DNA from: Syntrophobacterales bacterium
GTDB taxonomy: Bacteria; Desulfobacterota; Syntrophobacteria; Syntrophobacterales; Thermodesulforhabdaceae
Direction of reading: 5' to 3'
Assembly: GCA_026417655.1 (NCBI GenBank)
Contig: JAOACS010000031.1
Location: 159,085 to 223,084 of the forward strand
DNA: 64,000 nucleotides
Under the pieces are notes generated by a model. That model saw only the letters and a list, made by a program, of their open reading frames with translations. It did not search any database and was not told where the DNA came from. Below are positions 22,684 through 31,594 of the stretch, piece after piece. The position numbers were made by a program, and so were the translations under genes. Position 1 is the stretch's first letter, and each line of letters begins with the position of its first letter.

Positions 22684-22770
22684 GCCGAAGTGGCGGAATT
22701 GGTAGACGCGCTAGATTCAGGATCTAGTAGGTGTATGCCTGTCGGGGTTCGAGTCCCCGCTTCGGCACCA
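22684..22770 (+). tRNA. tRNA-Leu (anticodon CAG)
   Basis: The 87-base sequence folds as a class II tRNA. The acceptor GCCGAAG pairs with CTTCGGC, the D-loop has GGTAGACG, and the anticodon stem CTAGA/TCTAG encloses loop TTCAGGA with CAG at 22718-22720. A long variable arm and the T-loop GGTTCGAGTCC follow, and ACCA is encoded at the end (22767-22770). A glycosyltransferase gene begins 20 bases downstream. Confidence 0.98.
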
Positions 22771-22790
22771 TATCGGAAAGGATAGAACCA

Positions 22791-23696
22791 ATGGGGGAAC
22801 CTTTGAAAGAATCTACTGCTACCGTCGTGGTAACCTTCCATCCTCCCGACGAATTGTGGGAAAATCTTAAGGTTATCGCTAGCCAAGTTGATTGGATCAT
22901 CATTATAGATAACACCCCTGGAGGTATAAACCCAAGAATTCAAGAGGAACGAATCACAATTCTTTCAAACAAACGTAATATTGGACTTGCAAGAGCTCAA
23001 AACCTAGGTATAGGCCTTGCCATATCTATGGGGTATGAATGGGTCCTACTGCTTGACCAAGATTCGAGACCTGCACCAGATTTTATGGAAAGAATGGGAG
23101 AGTACTATAAATCCCTTTCCCCGGAAGATCAAAGTAATCTTCTTATGTTAACCCCTAATTTATACGATAATACCTTTGGTTTCTTCTATCCTCGAATTGT
23201 AAAATCTAGTTTTTTGTTCAAACGAACATATTGTAAAGATAGGAAAGGGATTCCCAATGCTCTCATTACTATCTCTTCAGGGAGTCTAATCCCTGTAAGA
23301 TCATTCTATCGGATAGGCTTTATGGACGATTCGCTTTTCATAGACCATGTAGATAATGATTTTTGCCTAAGGGGTCTCTCCTCCGGTCTTGTGATACATG
23401 TAGTCTGTGGGGCTCTGCTCTTTCACAGGTTGGGAAACTATAAAAAAGTCTATTCAATGGGATCTTTTTTAATAAAGCCTAGCTTTTATCCACCCTTTAG
23501 ACGCTACTTCATCTACCGTAATAGAGTTTTAGTATGGAGACGCTATTTTAAGAAAGTGCCTAGTTTTGTTCTCCACGATGCCCTGGTCACCCTTTATGAT
23601 CTACTGAAGATAGCCCTTTTAGAGGATCGCCGAAGAGAAAAATTTAAGGCTATTTTTGAAGGGATACTGGACGGATGGAAAGGTTATAGTCACTAA
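22791..23696 (+). CDS. family 2 glycosyltransferase, rhamnosyltransferase-like
   Basis: The start at 22791 is preferred because AAAGGA lies 8 bases upstream; the longer frame would begin inside the tRNA. The 301-residue protein has the GT-A fold marks TATVVVTFHPP, IIIIDNTP, NIGLARAQNLGI near 67 and the metal-binding DQDS in WVLLLDQDSRP near 90. FIDHVDNDFCLRG near 190 fits the acceptor-site acidic motif of rhamnosyltransferases such as RfbN/WbbL. It may act in surface polysaccharide synthesis, although no other such genes are present. It is probably co-transcribed with the tRNA. Confidence 0.8.
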   Translation: MGEPLKESTATVVVTFHPPDELWENLKVIASQVDWIIIIDNTPGGINPRIQEERITILSNKRNIGLARAQNLGIGLAISMGYEWVLLLDQDSRPAPDFMERMGEYYKSLSPEDQSNLLMLTPNLYDNTFGFFYPRIVKSSFLFKRTYCKDRKGIPNALITISSGSLIPVRSFYRIGFMDDSLFIDHVDNDFCLRGLSSGLVIHVVCGALLFHRLGNYKKVYSMGSFLIKPSFYPPFRRYFIYRNRVLVWRRYFKKVPSFVLHDALVTLYDLLKIALLEDRRREKFKAIFEGILDGWKGYSH

Positions 23697-23818
23697 AAGG
23701 GCTCCCTCCGCTCCCTATCTTAATCCCCTTTACACCTCCATCAAAGCATAACCAACAATCTTTTTTCCCCTAGAGGAGACCTGCCAAGTAATAGAGTCCT
23801 TATAAGGAAACACAGAAC

Positions 23819-25225
23819 CTAAAACTTTCTCTCCTTCGGTTGATCCTGTTCTCCCCTTCGCTTCAAATTTGTTAACTTCCTCTGAATAAGATCCTTATCC
23901 TGCTGAGAAGAGGCTAGGGAGAGAGCCTTTTCGTAGTGGAAGGTTGCGAGCCTTTGGTCACCAATCTTGGCGTAATGATCACCAAGATATGTGTGGGCCT
24001 CCCTTAAGCGCCCTAGTTTTCCTAAAACTGTTCCAAGGTGATACTCTATATCTATGAAGAAATCAGAATAGGAGAGGGCTTTTTCGTAGTGTTCAAGGGC
24101 TTCCGAAAATCTTTCATTTTCCTCAAGTATAATGCCGTATCGGTAATGAAGGATGGGATTTTCCCGAGATAGGCTAAGGGATTGGGTAAAAACCGAGTTA
24201 GCCTTTTCATACTGCCTCTGCCTCACCAAAACCTCGGAAAGCTTTGTCGCTATAAAAATATTTCCTCTCTGAGTTTGCCAGGCAGTTTCTAGATAATTAG
24301 CGGCATCATAAATACTTCCCATTCCCAAAGCTCTGATCCCCTGAGCATAGGCAACCACTGGTGTATCGTAATTGAGCTGCTGGGCATCCCTTATGATACG
24401 GTCAAGCCCCGAAATATCATTAGTGATCCCAAGAATGGTGGCCTTCGCATAGGGAAATAGCCCTATTGATTTTTTTTCACTAGAGGAGCCAAGTTTTTTA
24501 GCCACTACCGAAAGATAGTCAATACGTTCTGCAATTCCCGGGTGAGACATAAGATAGTCGTAATTTCCGGGACGCCCCTGCCATTGTTTCTGGGAAAGTT
24601 TCTGCATGGCGGATAGGGCATCATAAGGAGAATAGCCTGATGTGGTAAGAATTCTAAGGCCGATCTGATCCGCCTCCCGTTCATGGTCTCGACTATAACT
24701 TAGAGCAACCGTTTGAGCTCCTCCTATACTCCCTGTGGTTATTGCTTGAGCAAGTTGAGGGTTCCCTATCAGTGCTCCAGCAAGAATCGCTGCAAGGGAT
24801 GCAACCATAAGAGTCTTTTGTTGCTCTAGTTGTCGATGTATATGCCTTGCCTGAGCATGGGCAATTTCGTGGGCAATAACCGAAGCTAGCTCACCCTCAT
24901 TAGTCATAAGGTTTATGAGGCCAGTGTTTACGAAGACATAACCTCCGGGGATCGTAAAGGCATTGGGGATATCATTATCTATAACGAAGAACTTATACTT
25001 GTATGGAATGGATTCAGCGTTCTTTACAAGTTTATTACCTAACTCTGTAACGTAGAAATTTACCTCGGGACTATTAAGGAAACGATAATTTTCCTGAACT
25101 TTACGAAAAACCTCTCGTCCAAGTTCAATCTCATCCTTCAAATCAAGAGCTCCAGCCCCTTTTGGAAAAAAACTCCAAAAAATCATAAAACCAGCTGTTA
25201 ACGTCACCAGAGCTTTAGCGGACAT
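23819..25225 (-). CDS. periplasmic M48 metalloprotease with TPR repeats, BepA-like
   Basis: The 468-residue protein begins with a signal peptide (hydrophobic residues 4-26, likely cut near GAGA). HEIAHAQARHIHR near residue 118 is the zinc-binding HExxH, and SRDHEREADQIG near 185 supplies the third ligand. TPR-like helical pairs fill residues about 290-450. BepA-type proteases maintain outer-membrane protein and LPS assembly in the periplasm. It lies 11 bases after rsfS and may end the long rplU-proBA transcript. Confidence 0.9.
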   Translation of the reverse strand: MSAKALVTLTAGFMIFWSFFPKGAGALDLKDEIELGREVFRKVQENYRFLNSPEVNFYVTELGNKLVKNAESIPYKYKFFVIDNDIPNAFTIPGGYVFVNTGLINLMTNEGELASVIAHEIAHAQARHIHRQLEQQKTLMVASLAAILAGALIGNPQLAQAITTGSIGGAQTVALSYSRDHEREADQIGLRILTTSGYSPYDALSAMQKLSQKQWQGRPGNYDYLMSHPGIAERIDYLSVVAKKLGSSSEKKSIGLFPYAKATILGITNDISGLDRIIRDAQQLNYDTPVVAYAQGIRALGMGSIYDAANYLETAWQTQRGNIFIATKLSEVLVRQRQYEKANSVFTQSLSLSRENPILHYRYGIILEENERFSEALEHYEKALSYSDFFIDIEYHLGTVLGKLGRLREAHTYLGDHYAKIGDQRLATFHYEKALSLASSQQDKDLIQRKLTNLKRRGEQDQPKERKF

Positions 25226-25236
25226 CTCTATGTCTC

Positions 25237-25677
25237 CTAAGCATCTTCCCTTCCATCCCTTTCACCAGTTTTCCACACATTGGGCGCTTCGGACCATAGA
25301 CTTTCGAGATCGTAGGTTTCCCTCACCGGATCATGAAAGACATGAACAACCACATCTTCATAGTCCATTAGAACCCAGCGTCCCTCCTTCCTACCCTCTA
25401 TGCCTATGGGACGATATCCAGCCTTTCCCATCTCCTCTTCTATGTGATCAACAATACCTTGCACTTGCTTTGTTGATTGTCCACTGCATATTACGAAATA
25501 ATCTGTGAAATTGCATAGCCCCTCCAGAGACAACACAGAAAGTCGCTGAGCCTTATAATTGTCGGCAATCTTAGCACAGAGGAAAGCCTTTTCTTGAGAT
25601 GAAAGGGAGAGGATCGTTTTTGACCTTTTCTTTCTGGAAGTTCTTACTGTTTTATTATCCTCTACCATACCTATCAA
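25237..25677 (-). CDS. rsfS: ribosome silencing factor RsfS
   Basis: RsfS binds ribosomal protein L14 and blocks subunit joining under poor nutrition. The 146-residue protein has the family core LCNFTDYFVICSGQSTKQVQGIVDHIEEEM near residues 52-80 and GRWVLMDYEDVVVHVFHDPVRETYDLESLW near 103-132. The first 25 residues are a basic, variable lead. It follows nadD, the neighbour seen in many bacteria, supporting the call. Confidence 0.93.
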   Translation of the reverse strand: MIGMVEDNKTVRTSRKKRSKTILSLSSQEKAFLCAKIADNYKAQRLSVLSLEGLCNFTDYFVICSGQSTKQVQGIVDHIEEEMGKAGYRPIGIEGRKEGRWVLMDYEDVVVHVFHDPVRETYDLESLWSEAPNVWKTGERDGREDA

Positions 25678-25720
25678 TCTACACCTCTTTATTTATTTTT
25701 TTCCTAAGACTGGACCATCC

Positions 25721-26374
25721 TTATACATAAAGACGGTTACATATTATGTATTCCCTTACCGCTTCAGGCACCAGAAATCTTATAGACCGTCCCAGGGAAA
25801 CAAACTCTCTTATTTTAGAAGCTGAAATATCGAGGAGAGTTACCGATACCAATTTTATAGGTCGCCACAGGGGATGTTCAAAACATTTTTTATTTCCGAT
25901 CCAGTAATAATCTAATTTTAACCGATCGGAGATAAAACTTGAAATGTTTTCCCGGGACGCCCCCGGCCGAATCATAATAACAATCGAGGCAAGGTTAAAA
26001 ATCTCCTTGTAGTGCCACCATGAGTCTATTTCCAAAAAGGCATCACTTCCTATTAGGAAAAAAATATCCACACCCTCATACATTCTTATCAAGCTGTTAA
26101 GCGTTCTTACAGTGTAGGAAACTCCTCCCAATTGAGCTTCAATATCGGAGACAGCAAATTTTGGATGGCCGCCGATAGCAAGACCAAGCATATTGTAGCG
26201 GTGCTCAAAGGGCACAAGAAGGGAAACATCTTTGTGGGGAGGGATAAAGGTAGGTATGAAGATAACCTGATCCAATTTAAGCTCTTCACAAACCTCTTCT
26301 GCAACCCTTAGATGTCCGAAATGAATCGGATTGAAGCTTCCTCCAAATACCCCTAACCGTCTTAAGTTGTCCAT
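25721..26374 (-). CDS. nadD: nicotinate-nucleotide adenylyltransferase
   Basis: NadD adenylates nicotinate mononucleotide in NAD synthesis. The 217-residue protein has the nucleotidyltransferase motif GVFGGSFNPIHFGHLRVAEE at residues 8-27, FIPTFIPPHK near 39, FLIGSDAF near 105 and the ISASKIREF motif near 183. Its start overlaps the proA stop by one base, the common proBA-nadD-rsfS order. Confidence 0.96.
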   Translation of the reverse strand: MDNLRRLGVFGGSFNPIHFGHLRVAEEVCEELKLDQVIFIPTFIPPHKDVSLLVPFEHRYNMLGLAIGGHPKFAVSDIEAQLGGVSYTVRTLNSLIRMYEGVDIFFLIGSDAFLEIDSWWHYKEIFNLASIVIMIRPGASRENISSFISDRLKLDYYWIGNKKCFEHPLWRPIKLVSVTLLDISASKIREFVSLGRSIRFLVPEAVREYIICNRLYV

Positions 26375-27627
26375 CAGCTTCTCAATTGACCGTTTCCTAT
26401 GGCTATGAATTTGGTGGTAGTCAATTCCTCAAGACCCATGGGACCGAAAGCGTGAAGCTTCGAAGTCGAAATACCTATTTCTGCACCTAATCCAAGCTGA
26501 TAACCATCATTTAGGCGTGTGGAGGCATTAACCAAAACAAGGGAGGATTGAACCTCCTCAAGAAATCGCCAACTCTTCCTGTAATCTTCTGTAACTATTG
26601 CTTCCGTATGGTTAGAACCATAATGATGGATATGGTCTATCGCTTCCTCCATTGAATCAACAATCTTTATAGCAAGAATAAGATCAAGATACTCGGCATA
26701 CCAGTCCTCTTCCGTTGCTTCAGCGCAGTCTATAATTTTTCTTGTCCTATCACAGCCTCTAAGCTCAACACCGGCACTTCTAAAAACCTCTGCCATCCTA
26801 GGAAGAAAGGTTTCCGCAACGTCTCGATGCACTAAGAGAGTCTCCATGGCATTACAGACGCTTGGACGTTGGACCTTGGCGTTAAAGCAAATTTTTTCGG
26901 CCTTTTCTAAATCGGCATCATTGTCCACATAGATATGACACACTCCCTTGTAGTGCTTTAAAACTGGCATCCTGGCGTGTTCTGCGACAAACCGAATCAG
27001 CTCCTCACCACCCCTTGGTATAACTACATCCACCTGGTCTTCCATCTTGAGAAGCTCTAAGACGGCGGAACGATCGGTTGTGGGAACAACCTGGACAGCG
27101 TCAGCAGGAAGACCTGCCTTCTCAAGACTACTGCGGATAATGTCACAAAGAGCCTTGTTGGAATGGAAAGCCTCTGAACCACCTCTAAGAATTACGGCGT
27201 TACCTGCTTTAATGCAAAGTATCGAAGCATCGATTGTTACGTTAGGACGGGATTCGTAGATAATGGCTATGACCCCAAGCGGTATTCTCATTCTCCCTAC
27301 TTTTAAACCATTTGGTCTAATCCACATCTTGGTAATCTCTCCCACAGGATCAGGAAGTTTTATAACCTCCTCAATACCGGCTATCATCTCCTTCATGACC
27401 TTTTCAGAAAGGGTAAGTCTTTCAAGTTTTGCACCAGATATTCCCATGGCTTTAGCATTTTCCAAATCAAGTTTATTGGCTTCCATGATAACATTATGAT
27501 TTTCCACAAGAGCCTGAGCCATAAGCTTTAGGGCTTCATTTTTCTGAGATGTTGAAGCCTTGGCCATTTTATAGGATGCGGCCTTTGCCATAGTACCTAT
27601 TTCTTTAAGCGTAGTCTGCCAGTTCAT
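26374..27627 (-). CDS. proA: gamma-glutamyl phosphate reductase
   Basis: ProA carries out the second step of proline synthesis, reducing glutamyl-5-phosphate to the semialdehyde. Start 27627 is chosen because GGAGGAGAGG lies just upstream; this overlaps the proB end by 23 bases. Family marks include [12 protein letters not shown] near 118, [11 protein letters not shown] near 143, the catalytic Cys in [14 protein letters not shown] near 255 and [26 protein letters not shown] near the C-terminus. Length (417 residues) is normal. Confidence 0.97.
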   Translation of the reverse strand: MNWQTTLKEIGTMAKAASYKMAKASTSQKNEALKLMAQALVENHNVIMEANKLDLENAKAMGISGAKLERLTLSEKVMKEMIAGIEEVIKLPDPVGEITKMWIRPNGLKVGRMRIPLGVIAIIYESRPNVTIDASILCIKAGNAVILRGGSEAFHSNKALCDIIRSSLEKAGLPADAVQVVPTTDRSAVLELLKMEDQVDVVIPRGGEELIRFVAEHARMPVLKHYKGVCHIYVDNDADLEKAEKICFNAKVQRPSVCNAMETLLVHRDVAETFLPRMAEVFRSAGVELRGCDRTRKIIDCAEATEEDWYAEYLDLILAIKIVDSMEEAIDHIHHYGSNHTEAIVTEDYRKSWRFLEEVQSSLVLVNASTRLNDGYQLGLGAEIGISTSKLHAFGPMGLEELTTTKFIAIGNGQLRS

Positions 27628-28828
27628 TAGCCCTCTCCTCCAGTTTGTCGGCCTCTTCAAAGACAAGAGCAAGGTTATTCCGATGAATTACCTCATCGGA
27701 ATGTTTGTAACCCAAAATACTCTCTATTTCGGATGTGTGACATCCTTTGATCTTTTCTATTTCAGAGGCCCTATAGTTAGATAATCCTACAGCTATGACC
27801 TGACCAGAGGTATCTAAACATCTTACAGGTGCCCCCATACCAAATGTTCCTCGAACCTCCAGTATCCCTGCAGGGAGAAGAGACTTTCCCTTATGGACAA
27901 TGGCTTCTACGGCACCACCGTCAATGATGAGATCCCCGGCAGGGTGAGGCACATGAGCAAGCCAAACTTTACGGCCCTGGTAAAGTTTTTTATCTGGAAC
28001 AAAGAGTGTCCCTAGGCATTCCCCTTGCATAAGCCTCAAAAGCACGTCCCTTTCTCTACCCGGGGCAATTATCAAAGGAATTCCGATGGCAAGGGATTTT
28101 TTAGCAGCCATTAACTTGCTTATCATTCCTCCCGTTCCAGTAGAACTTGTCTGTGATGAGGCACAGGAGAGAATTTGTCGATCTACTCTATGGACCTCTG
28201 GGATCAATTTCGCCGATGGGTGTTCTCTTGGGTCATGGTCGTAGAGTCCAGCTATGTCAGTTAAGACCACAATGAGGTCGGCCCCCACTAACCCACCTAT
28301 GAGAACTGCAAGCTGGTCATTATCCCCAAACTTGATTTCCTCCACTGCAACAGTATCGTTTTCGTTTATAACAGGAATTATGTTCCATTCGATAAGGGTT
28401 TCAAGGGTATTTCTAGCGTTAAGGTAGCGTTGACGATATCCGAGGTCATCACCGGTAAGAAGCACCTGAGCAACAAGTGTATCGTGCTTATCAAAGGCCT
28501 CTTCCCATGCCTGCATAAGAAAACTCTGGCCAACCGCTGCAGTGGCCTGTTTGTAGGGAATAGATTTTGGCTTTTCCGTAAGCCCCAGTTTCTTCATGCC
28601 GGAGGCTATAGCACCAGAGGAAACTATAAGGATCTCTCGTCCACTACTACGAAGCTCAGCGATTTGGTCGCTTATGCGATGGATCATTACCCGATCGAGC
28701 CCTTTTTGTCCTGTAAGGACGGCACTTCCTATTTTGATCACAATACGGCGACATCGGTCAAAAATCCTTTTTCTTTCCTCAATAATTTTCAAATCTACAA
28801 CTCCCCCTTCATTCAAAGAAACACTCAT
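27605..28828 (-). CDS. proB: glutamate 5-kinase with PUA domain
   Basis: ProB phosphorylates glutamate, the controlled first step of proline synthesis. The 407-residue protein has [13 protein letters not shown] near residue 28, [10 protein letters not shown] near 63, [12 protein letters not shown] near 150, [11 protein letters not shown] near 167 and [13 protein letters not shown] near 228. A PUA domain occupies about 300-385. It is about 25 residues longer than usual at the N-terminus, but its ATG overlaps the obgE stop as TAATG, which supports this start. Confidence 0.96.
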   Translation of the reverse strand: MSVSLNEGGVVDLKIIEERKRIFDRCRRIVIKIGSAVLTGQKGLDRVMIHRISDQIAELRSSGREILIVSSGAIASGMKKLGLTEKPKSIPYKQATAAVGQSFLMQAWEEAFDKHDTLVAQVLLTGDDLGYRQRYLNARNTLETLIEWNIIPVINENDTVAVEEIKFGDNDQLAVLIGGLVGADLIVVLTDIAGLYDHDPREHPSAKLIPEVHRVDRQILSCASSQTSSTGTGGMISKLMAAKKSLAIGIPLIIAPGRERDVLLRLMQGECLGTLFVPDKKLYQGRKVWLAHVPHPAGDLIIDGGAVEAIVHKGKSLLPAGILEVRGTFGMGAPVRCLDTSGQVIAVGLSNYRASEIEKIKGCHTSEIESILGYKHSDEVIHRNNLALVFEEADKLEERANELADYA

Positions 28829-29844
28829 TAGGTCCTTGGATTATACAACAGTTCAGAGACCCTGTTAATAAGCTCAGGTATGCCCTTGTGTGTAACAGCA
28901 GAGATAGAGAGGAGAGGCACCTTTTTTAGATGCCTTCGGTATGTGGCCATAATAGTTTTTACATACTCCCTTTCTTTGATTAGATCTATTTTGTTTAAAA
29001 CGACCACTTCAGGTTTTTTAAGGAGTTCGGGATTAAATTTTTCGAGCTCTCTTCTGATTGACAAATAGGGCCTTAAGGTATCCGACATATCTATCGAAGA
29101 GATATCTATAAGATGTATAATAACACGTGTTCTTTCAATATGTTTTAGAAACTGGATACCTAGACCAGCTCCTCTATGAGCTCCTTCGATAAGCCCTGGA
29201 ATGTCGGCAACAACAAACGACCGATCCCGGTCCACATAAACTACACCGAGTTGAGGGGATAGAGTAGTGAAGGGATAGTCAGCTATTTTAGGTCTTGCAT
29301 TGGAAATGACTGAAATAAGAGTTGACTTTCCAGCATTTGGAAAACCTACTATACCTACATCGGCAATAAGCTTAAGTTCTAACTTGAGATCCCGCTCCTC
29401 CCCCTTTTCTCCCTCTTCTGCAAATCTGGGAACCTGATTGGTTGATGTAACAAACCTCGCATTACCTCGTCCTCCCTGTCCTCCACGAGCGGCGAGCCAC
29501 AACTGGCCATCCTCAATAAGATCAGCCAAAATCTCACCGGTTAAAGCATCCTTTACGATAGTTCCAAGGGGCACTGGAATGTAAACATCTTCGCCCCTTC
29601 GTCCATGTTGATTTTTACCCCTTCCGTGTTGTCCTCCCTTTGCTTTGAAGAATCTACGATAATGAAAATCCAAAAGAGTGTGCTTCGATGAGGTGGCGAT
29701 CAAATAGACATCCCCTCCCTTGCCTCCATCACCTCCGTCCGGCCCTCCTTTAGGAACATATTTCTCCCTTCGGAAGCTCACACACCCATTCCCGCCACTG
29801 CCTGCCTGCACATGAATAATAGCTTCGTCTATAAATTTAGCCAT
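28828..29844 (-). CDS. obgE: Obg-family GTPase
   Basis: Obg is a ribosome-associated GTPase for 50S assembly and stress response. From the ATG at 29844 the protein has 338 residues. The glycine-rich Obg fold fills residues 1-155 ([31 protein letters not shown]), and the G domain follows with [32 protein letters not shown] and SAVTHKG. A GTG three codons upstream is an alternative start. rpmA lies upstream, the usual rplU-rpmA-obgE order, with a 9-bp hairpin between that could limit obgE expression. Confidence 0.97.
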   Translation of the reverse strand: MAKFIDEAIIHVQAGSGGNGCVSFRREKYVPKGGPDGGDGGKGGDVYLIATSSKHTLLDFHYRRFFKAKGGQHGRGKNQHGRRGEDVYIPVPLGTIVKDALTGEILADLIEDGQLWLAARGGQGGRGNARFVTSTNQVPRFAEEGEKGEERDLKLELKLIADVGIVGFPNAGKSTLISVISNARPKIADYPFTTLSPQLGVVYVDRDRSFVVADIPGLIEGAHRGAGLGIQFLKHIERTRVIIHLIDISSIDMSDTLRPYLSIRRELEKFNPELLKKPEVVVLNKIDLIKEREYVKTIMATYRRHLKKVPLLSISAVTHKGIPELINRVSELLYNPRT

Positions 29845-29855
29845 AATAAACACAA

Positions 29856-29896
29856 AGGCGACCGCCGAGTTTGGAAATTAACCCCAACGGTCGCCT
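29856..29896 (-). promoter_or_regulatory. hairpin between rpmA and obgE
   Basis: A perfect 9-bp stem (29856-29864 with 29888-29896) encloses a 23-base loop directly before the obgE start. On the minus strand a short T-rich stretch (CTTTGTGTTT) follows. It could be a partial terminator lowering obgE relative to ribosomal proteins, or it could hide the weak obgE ribosome binding site. Confidence 0.5.
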
Positions 29897-29924
29897 ACCA
29901 TCCCCTTTCAACAAAACATCCATT

Positions 29925-30185
29925 CTAAGCCATAACAGGATAGACGCTCACCTTTTGACGAGTTTTGTCCAAACGCTCAAACTTAACTACCCCATCAATA
30001 AGGGCAAATAGGGTGTAATCCTTTCCGACTCCCACATTCTTTCCTGCGTGAAATTTAGTACCCAATTGCCTAACGATTATATTACCTGCTTTGACAAACT
30101 GTCCTCCAAACCGCTTAACACCCCTTCTTTTGCCGGCACTATCTCGGCCATTTCTTGAGCTTCCTCCAGCCTTCTTATGAGCCAT
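29925..30185 (-). CDS. rpmA: 50S ribosomal protein L27
   Basis: L27 contributes to the peptidyl transferase centre. The 86 residues start [16 protein letters not shown], which is canonical, and include [39 protein letters not shown]. It lies 13 bases after rplU. Confidence 0.99.
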   Translation of the reverse strand: MAHKKAGGSSRNGRDSAGKRRGVKRFGGQFVKAGNIIVRQLGTKFHAGKNVGVGKDYTLFALIDGVVKFERLDKTRQKVSVYPVMA

Positions 30186-30198
30186 CTAAAAAACCTCC

Positions 30199-30543
30199 TT
30201 ATTGGGCTAATGCCACCTCTTCGGGAGCATCACCACGATTTATAGACTGAATATCGACCACCGTTAGAAGCTGTCTATGTCCGATTTTCTTACGGTAGTT
30301 CTTACGTCTTTTATGCTTAAAGATTATGACCTTTTTATCCTTAATATGATCCACCACCCGACCGATAACCGATACTCCCTCTAGATAGGGAGTGCCAACC
30401 ATAACTGAAGCATCATCCCTCAAAAGTAATACCCTATTGAAGATAACCTCCTCTCCTACGGCCACAGGAAGCTTTTCGACCCTAACCCTTTGCCCGGAAG
30501 ACACCTTGATCTGCTTTCCACCGGTTTCTATCACTGCATACAT
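30199..30543 (-). CDS. rplU: 50S ribosomal protein L21
   Basis: L21 binds 23S rRNA in the large subunit. Start 30543 gives the canonical MYAVIETGGKQIKV; GAGAGG is six bases upstream, whereas the earlier in-frame ATG lies too close to it. The core FKHKRRKNYRKKIGHRQLLTVVDI near residue 75 is diagnostic. A terminator-like hairpin lies only about 20 bases upstream of the start. Confidence 0.99.
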   Translation of the reverse strand: MYAVIETGGKQIKVSSGQRVRVEKLPVAVGEEVIFNRVLLLRDDASVMVGTPYLEGVSVIGRVVDHIKDKKVIIFKHKRRKNYRKKIGHRQLLTVVDIQSINRGDAPEEVALAQ

Positions 30544-30564
30544 GACCATCCTCTCCTCTCCAAC

Positions 30565-30586
30565 AAAAAGGCGGCTCTACGCCGCC
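30565..30586 (-). terminator. terminator/attenuator directly upstream of rplU
   Basis: On the minus strand GGCGGC (30581-30586) pairs with GCCGCC (30570-30575) around a 5-base loop and is followed by five Ts (30565-30569), then the rplU ribosome binding site. It separates the 41-residue Cys protein gene from rplU and could be an autoregulatory attenuator. Confidence 0.7.
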
Positions 30587-30614
30587 CCTCAACCTGATCA
30601 GATTGAATCAGAAC

Positions 30615-30740
30615 TTACATGGTGGCATATACACCCAGTTTTAGAATATACTCTTGATACTGTTTAAGCTTTTCGCATTCATTAAGACATTTGTTTTTAT
30701 CTTCGTTTACACGTTCACAATCCAAACAAGGACTTCTCAT
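30615..30740 (-). CDS. 41-residue cysteine-rich small protein
   Basis: An open frame from ATG 30740 to TAA 30615 encodes MRSPCLDCERVNEDKNKCLN followed by ECEKLKQYQEYILKLGVYATM. Two Cys pairs (CxxC at 5-8, CxxxC at 18-22) could bind zinc or iron, and the second half looks like an amphipathic helix. GGGGG and AAAGGG lie just upstream of the ATG, and a promoter-like pair precedes it. I recognise similar short CxxC proteins in related anaerobes but know no function. It heads the rplU-rpmA-obgE transcript. Confidence 0.6.
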   Translation of the reverse strand: MRSPCLDCERVNEDKNKCLNECEKLKQYQEYILKLGVYATM

Positions 30741-30787
30741 CCCTTTTCCCCCTAAGAAAACTAGGATGTTTATACCAAACATTTTCT

Positions 30788-30814
30788 TTTATACAATCAT
30801 CAAAAAGTGGTCAA
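30788..30814 (-). promoter_or_regulatory. candidate promoter of the rplU operon
   Basis: On the minus strand TTGACC (30809-30814) and TATAAA (30788-30793), the latter preceded by TG, are 15 bases apart, a short spacer partly compensated by the extended -10. It would drive the 41-residue gene and rplU onwards. Confidence 0.45.
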
Positions 30815-30858
30815 GAAAAATTAAAAGGGTAGGAATGTAAAGTTCCTGCCCTTTTAAT
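30815..30858. terminator. bidirectional terminator downstream of the 31 kb secreted protein gene
   Basis: A 16-bp stem with one G-T pair (30820-30835 with 30843-30858) is followed on the minus strand by a T-run. It ends the minus-strand gene at 30883-31254. Confidence 0.9.
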
Positions 30859-30882
30859 ATCTTTGGTTCTTAACAGACCTAA

Positions 30883-31254
30883 TTATTCTGATGGCTTAAT
30901 TTCTTTTACCTTAATAGTCTTTGTAGCTTCATCGAGCTCACCAGCTACTTGGACCTGCTTTCCAGCAAAATCCTTAAGTCCTGTTCCCTCCAGTTTAAAC
31001 TCCTTTCCATCTTCCATCTTGAAAAGAATAGCCTCACCGCCAATCTCAACCTTGCCTTTCATAGAGATGAGTTTAACCTCACCAGGTGTTGCCTCCTTTT
31101 TCTCTGCTGTAGGGGTCGGTTCCTGCTTTTCACTCGGTGGAGTAGATACCCCCTCCTTCTTGGCTTCTTCCGCTGCCTGAACCATAGGAACACTAAAAAC
31201 GAAACCAATAACCAAAGCCATCACGACACTCACCATAACCATCCAACGTTTCAT
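30883..31254 (-). CDS. secreted small protein of unknown function, OB-like fold
   Basis: A 123-residue protein with a clear signal peptide (MKRWMVMVSVVMALVIGFVFSVPMVQA, cut after AQA-type VQA). A Pro/Glu/Lys-rich linker follows (residues 28-58), then about 60 residues of short beta-strand-like segments with a KGKVEIGGEAILFK start and an AGKQVQVAGELDEATKTIKVKEI end. The latter resembles small OB-fold periplasmic domains. No cysteine is present. It has its own terminator. No function can be assigned. Confidence 0.7.
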   Translation of the reverse strand: MKRWMVMVSVVMALVIGFVFSVPMVQAAEEAKKEGVSTPPSEKQEPTPTAEKKEATPGEVKLISMKGKVEIGGEAILFKMEDGKEFKLEGTGLKDFAGKQVQVAGELDEATKTIKVKEIKPSE

Positions 31255-31594
31255 GCTTAAACCTCCTCTTAGAATCTTTAAAGTTTTTGATAGCTCCCAG
31301 TCGGGATAACACCTTAATTAAAAAGGGATAACTCATATAGAAGAGTTATCATCCGACTGCAACCATTTTTTGGTTAGCACAGATTGTGCCATTTTCTAGA
31401 AGCTAAGGGATAATGGGCTTCCCATCCTTAAGAATTATTTGTCAAAGGAAAGTTTCGTGATCTAAGAATTCTCAAGGCCTAATTGAAGAGGAATTAGAGG
31501 TTCAGAAACCGTTGACTAACTATCATCGATTGAGCTAGTCTTTAGAAAATTGCTCGGTAGCTATAACATCTAACTCAATTGGAGTTTAGGTCCC
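31255..31594. promoter_or_regulatory. divergent intergenic region with a long inverted repeat
   Basis: The 340-base gap separates the secreted protein and the MFS gene. It contains an imperfect long inverted repeat: CAGTCGG at 31298-31304 with CCGACTG at 31353-31359, and inside it GATAACTC at 31327-31334 with GAGTTATC at 31343-31350. GGGATAAC also repeats directly at 31303 and 31325. It may be an operator or a structured 5' leader of the minus-strand gene. No further gene is seen. Confidence 0.45.

Noticed and set aside
22662..22943. A 93-codon minus-strand frame containing GTRTPTG-type residues
   Set aside because: It is the reverse strand of tRNA-Leu, a well-known false protein that recurs in annotations.
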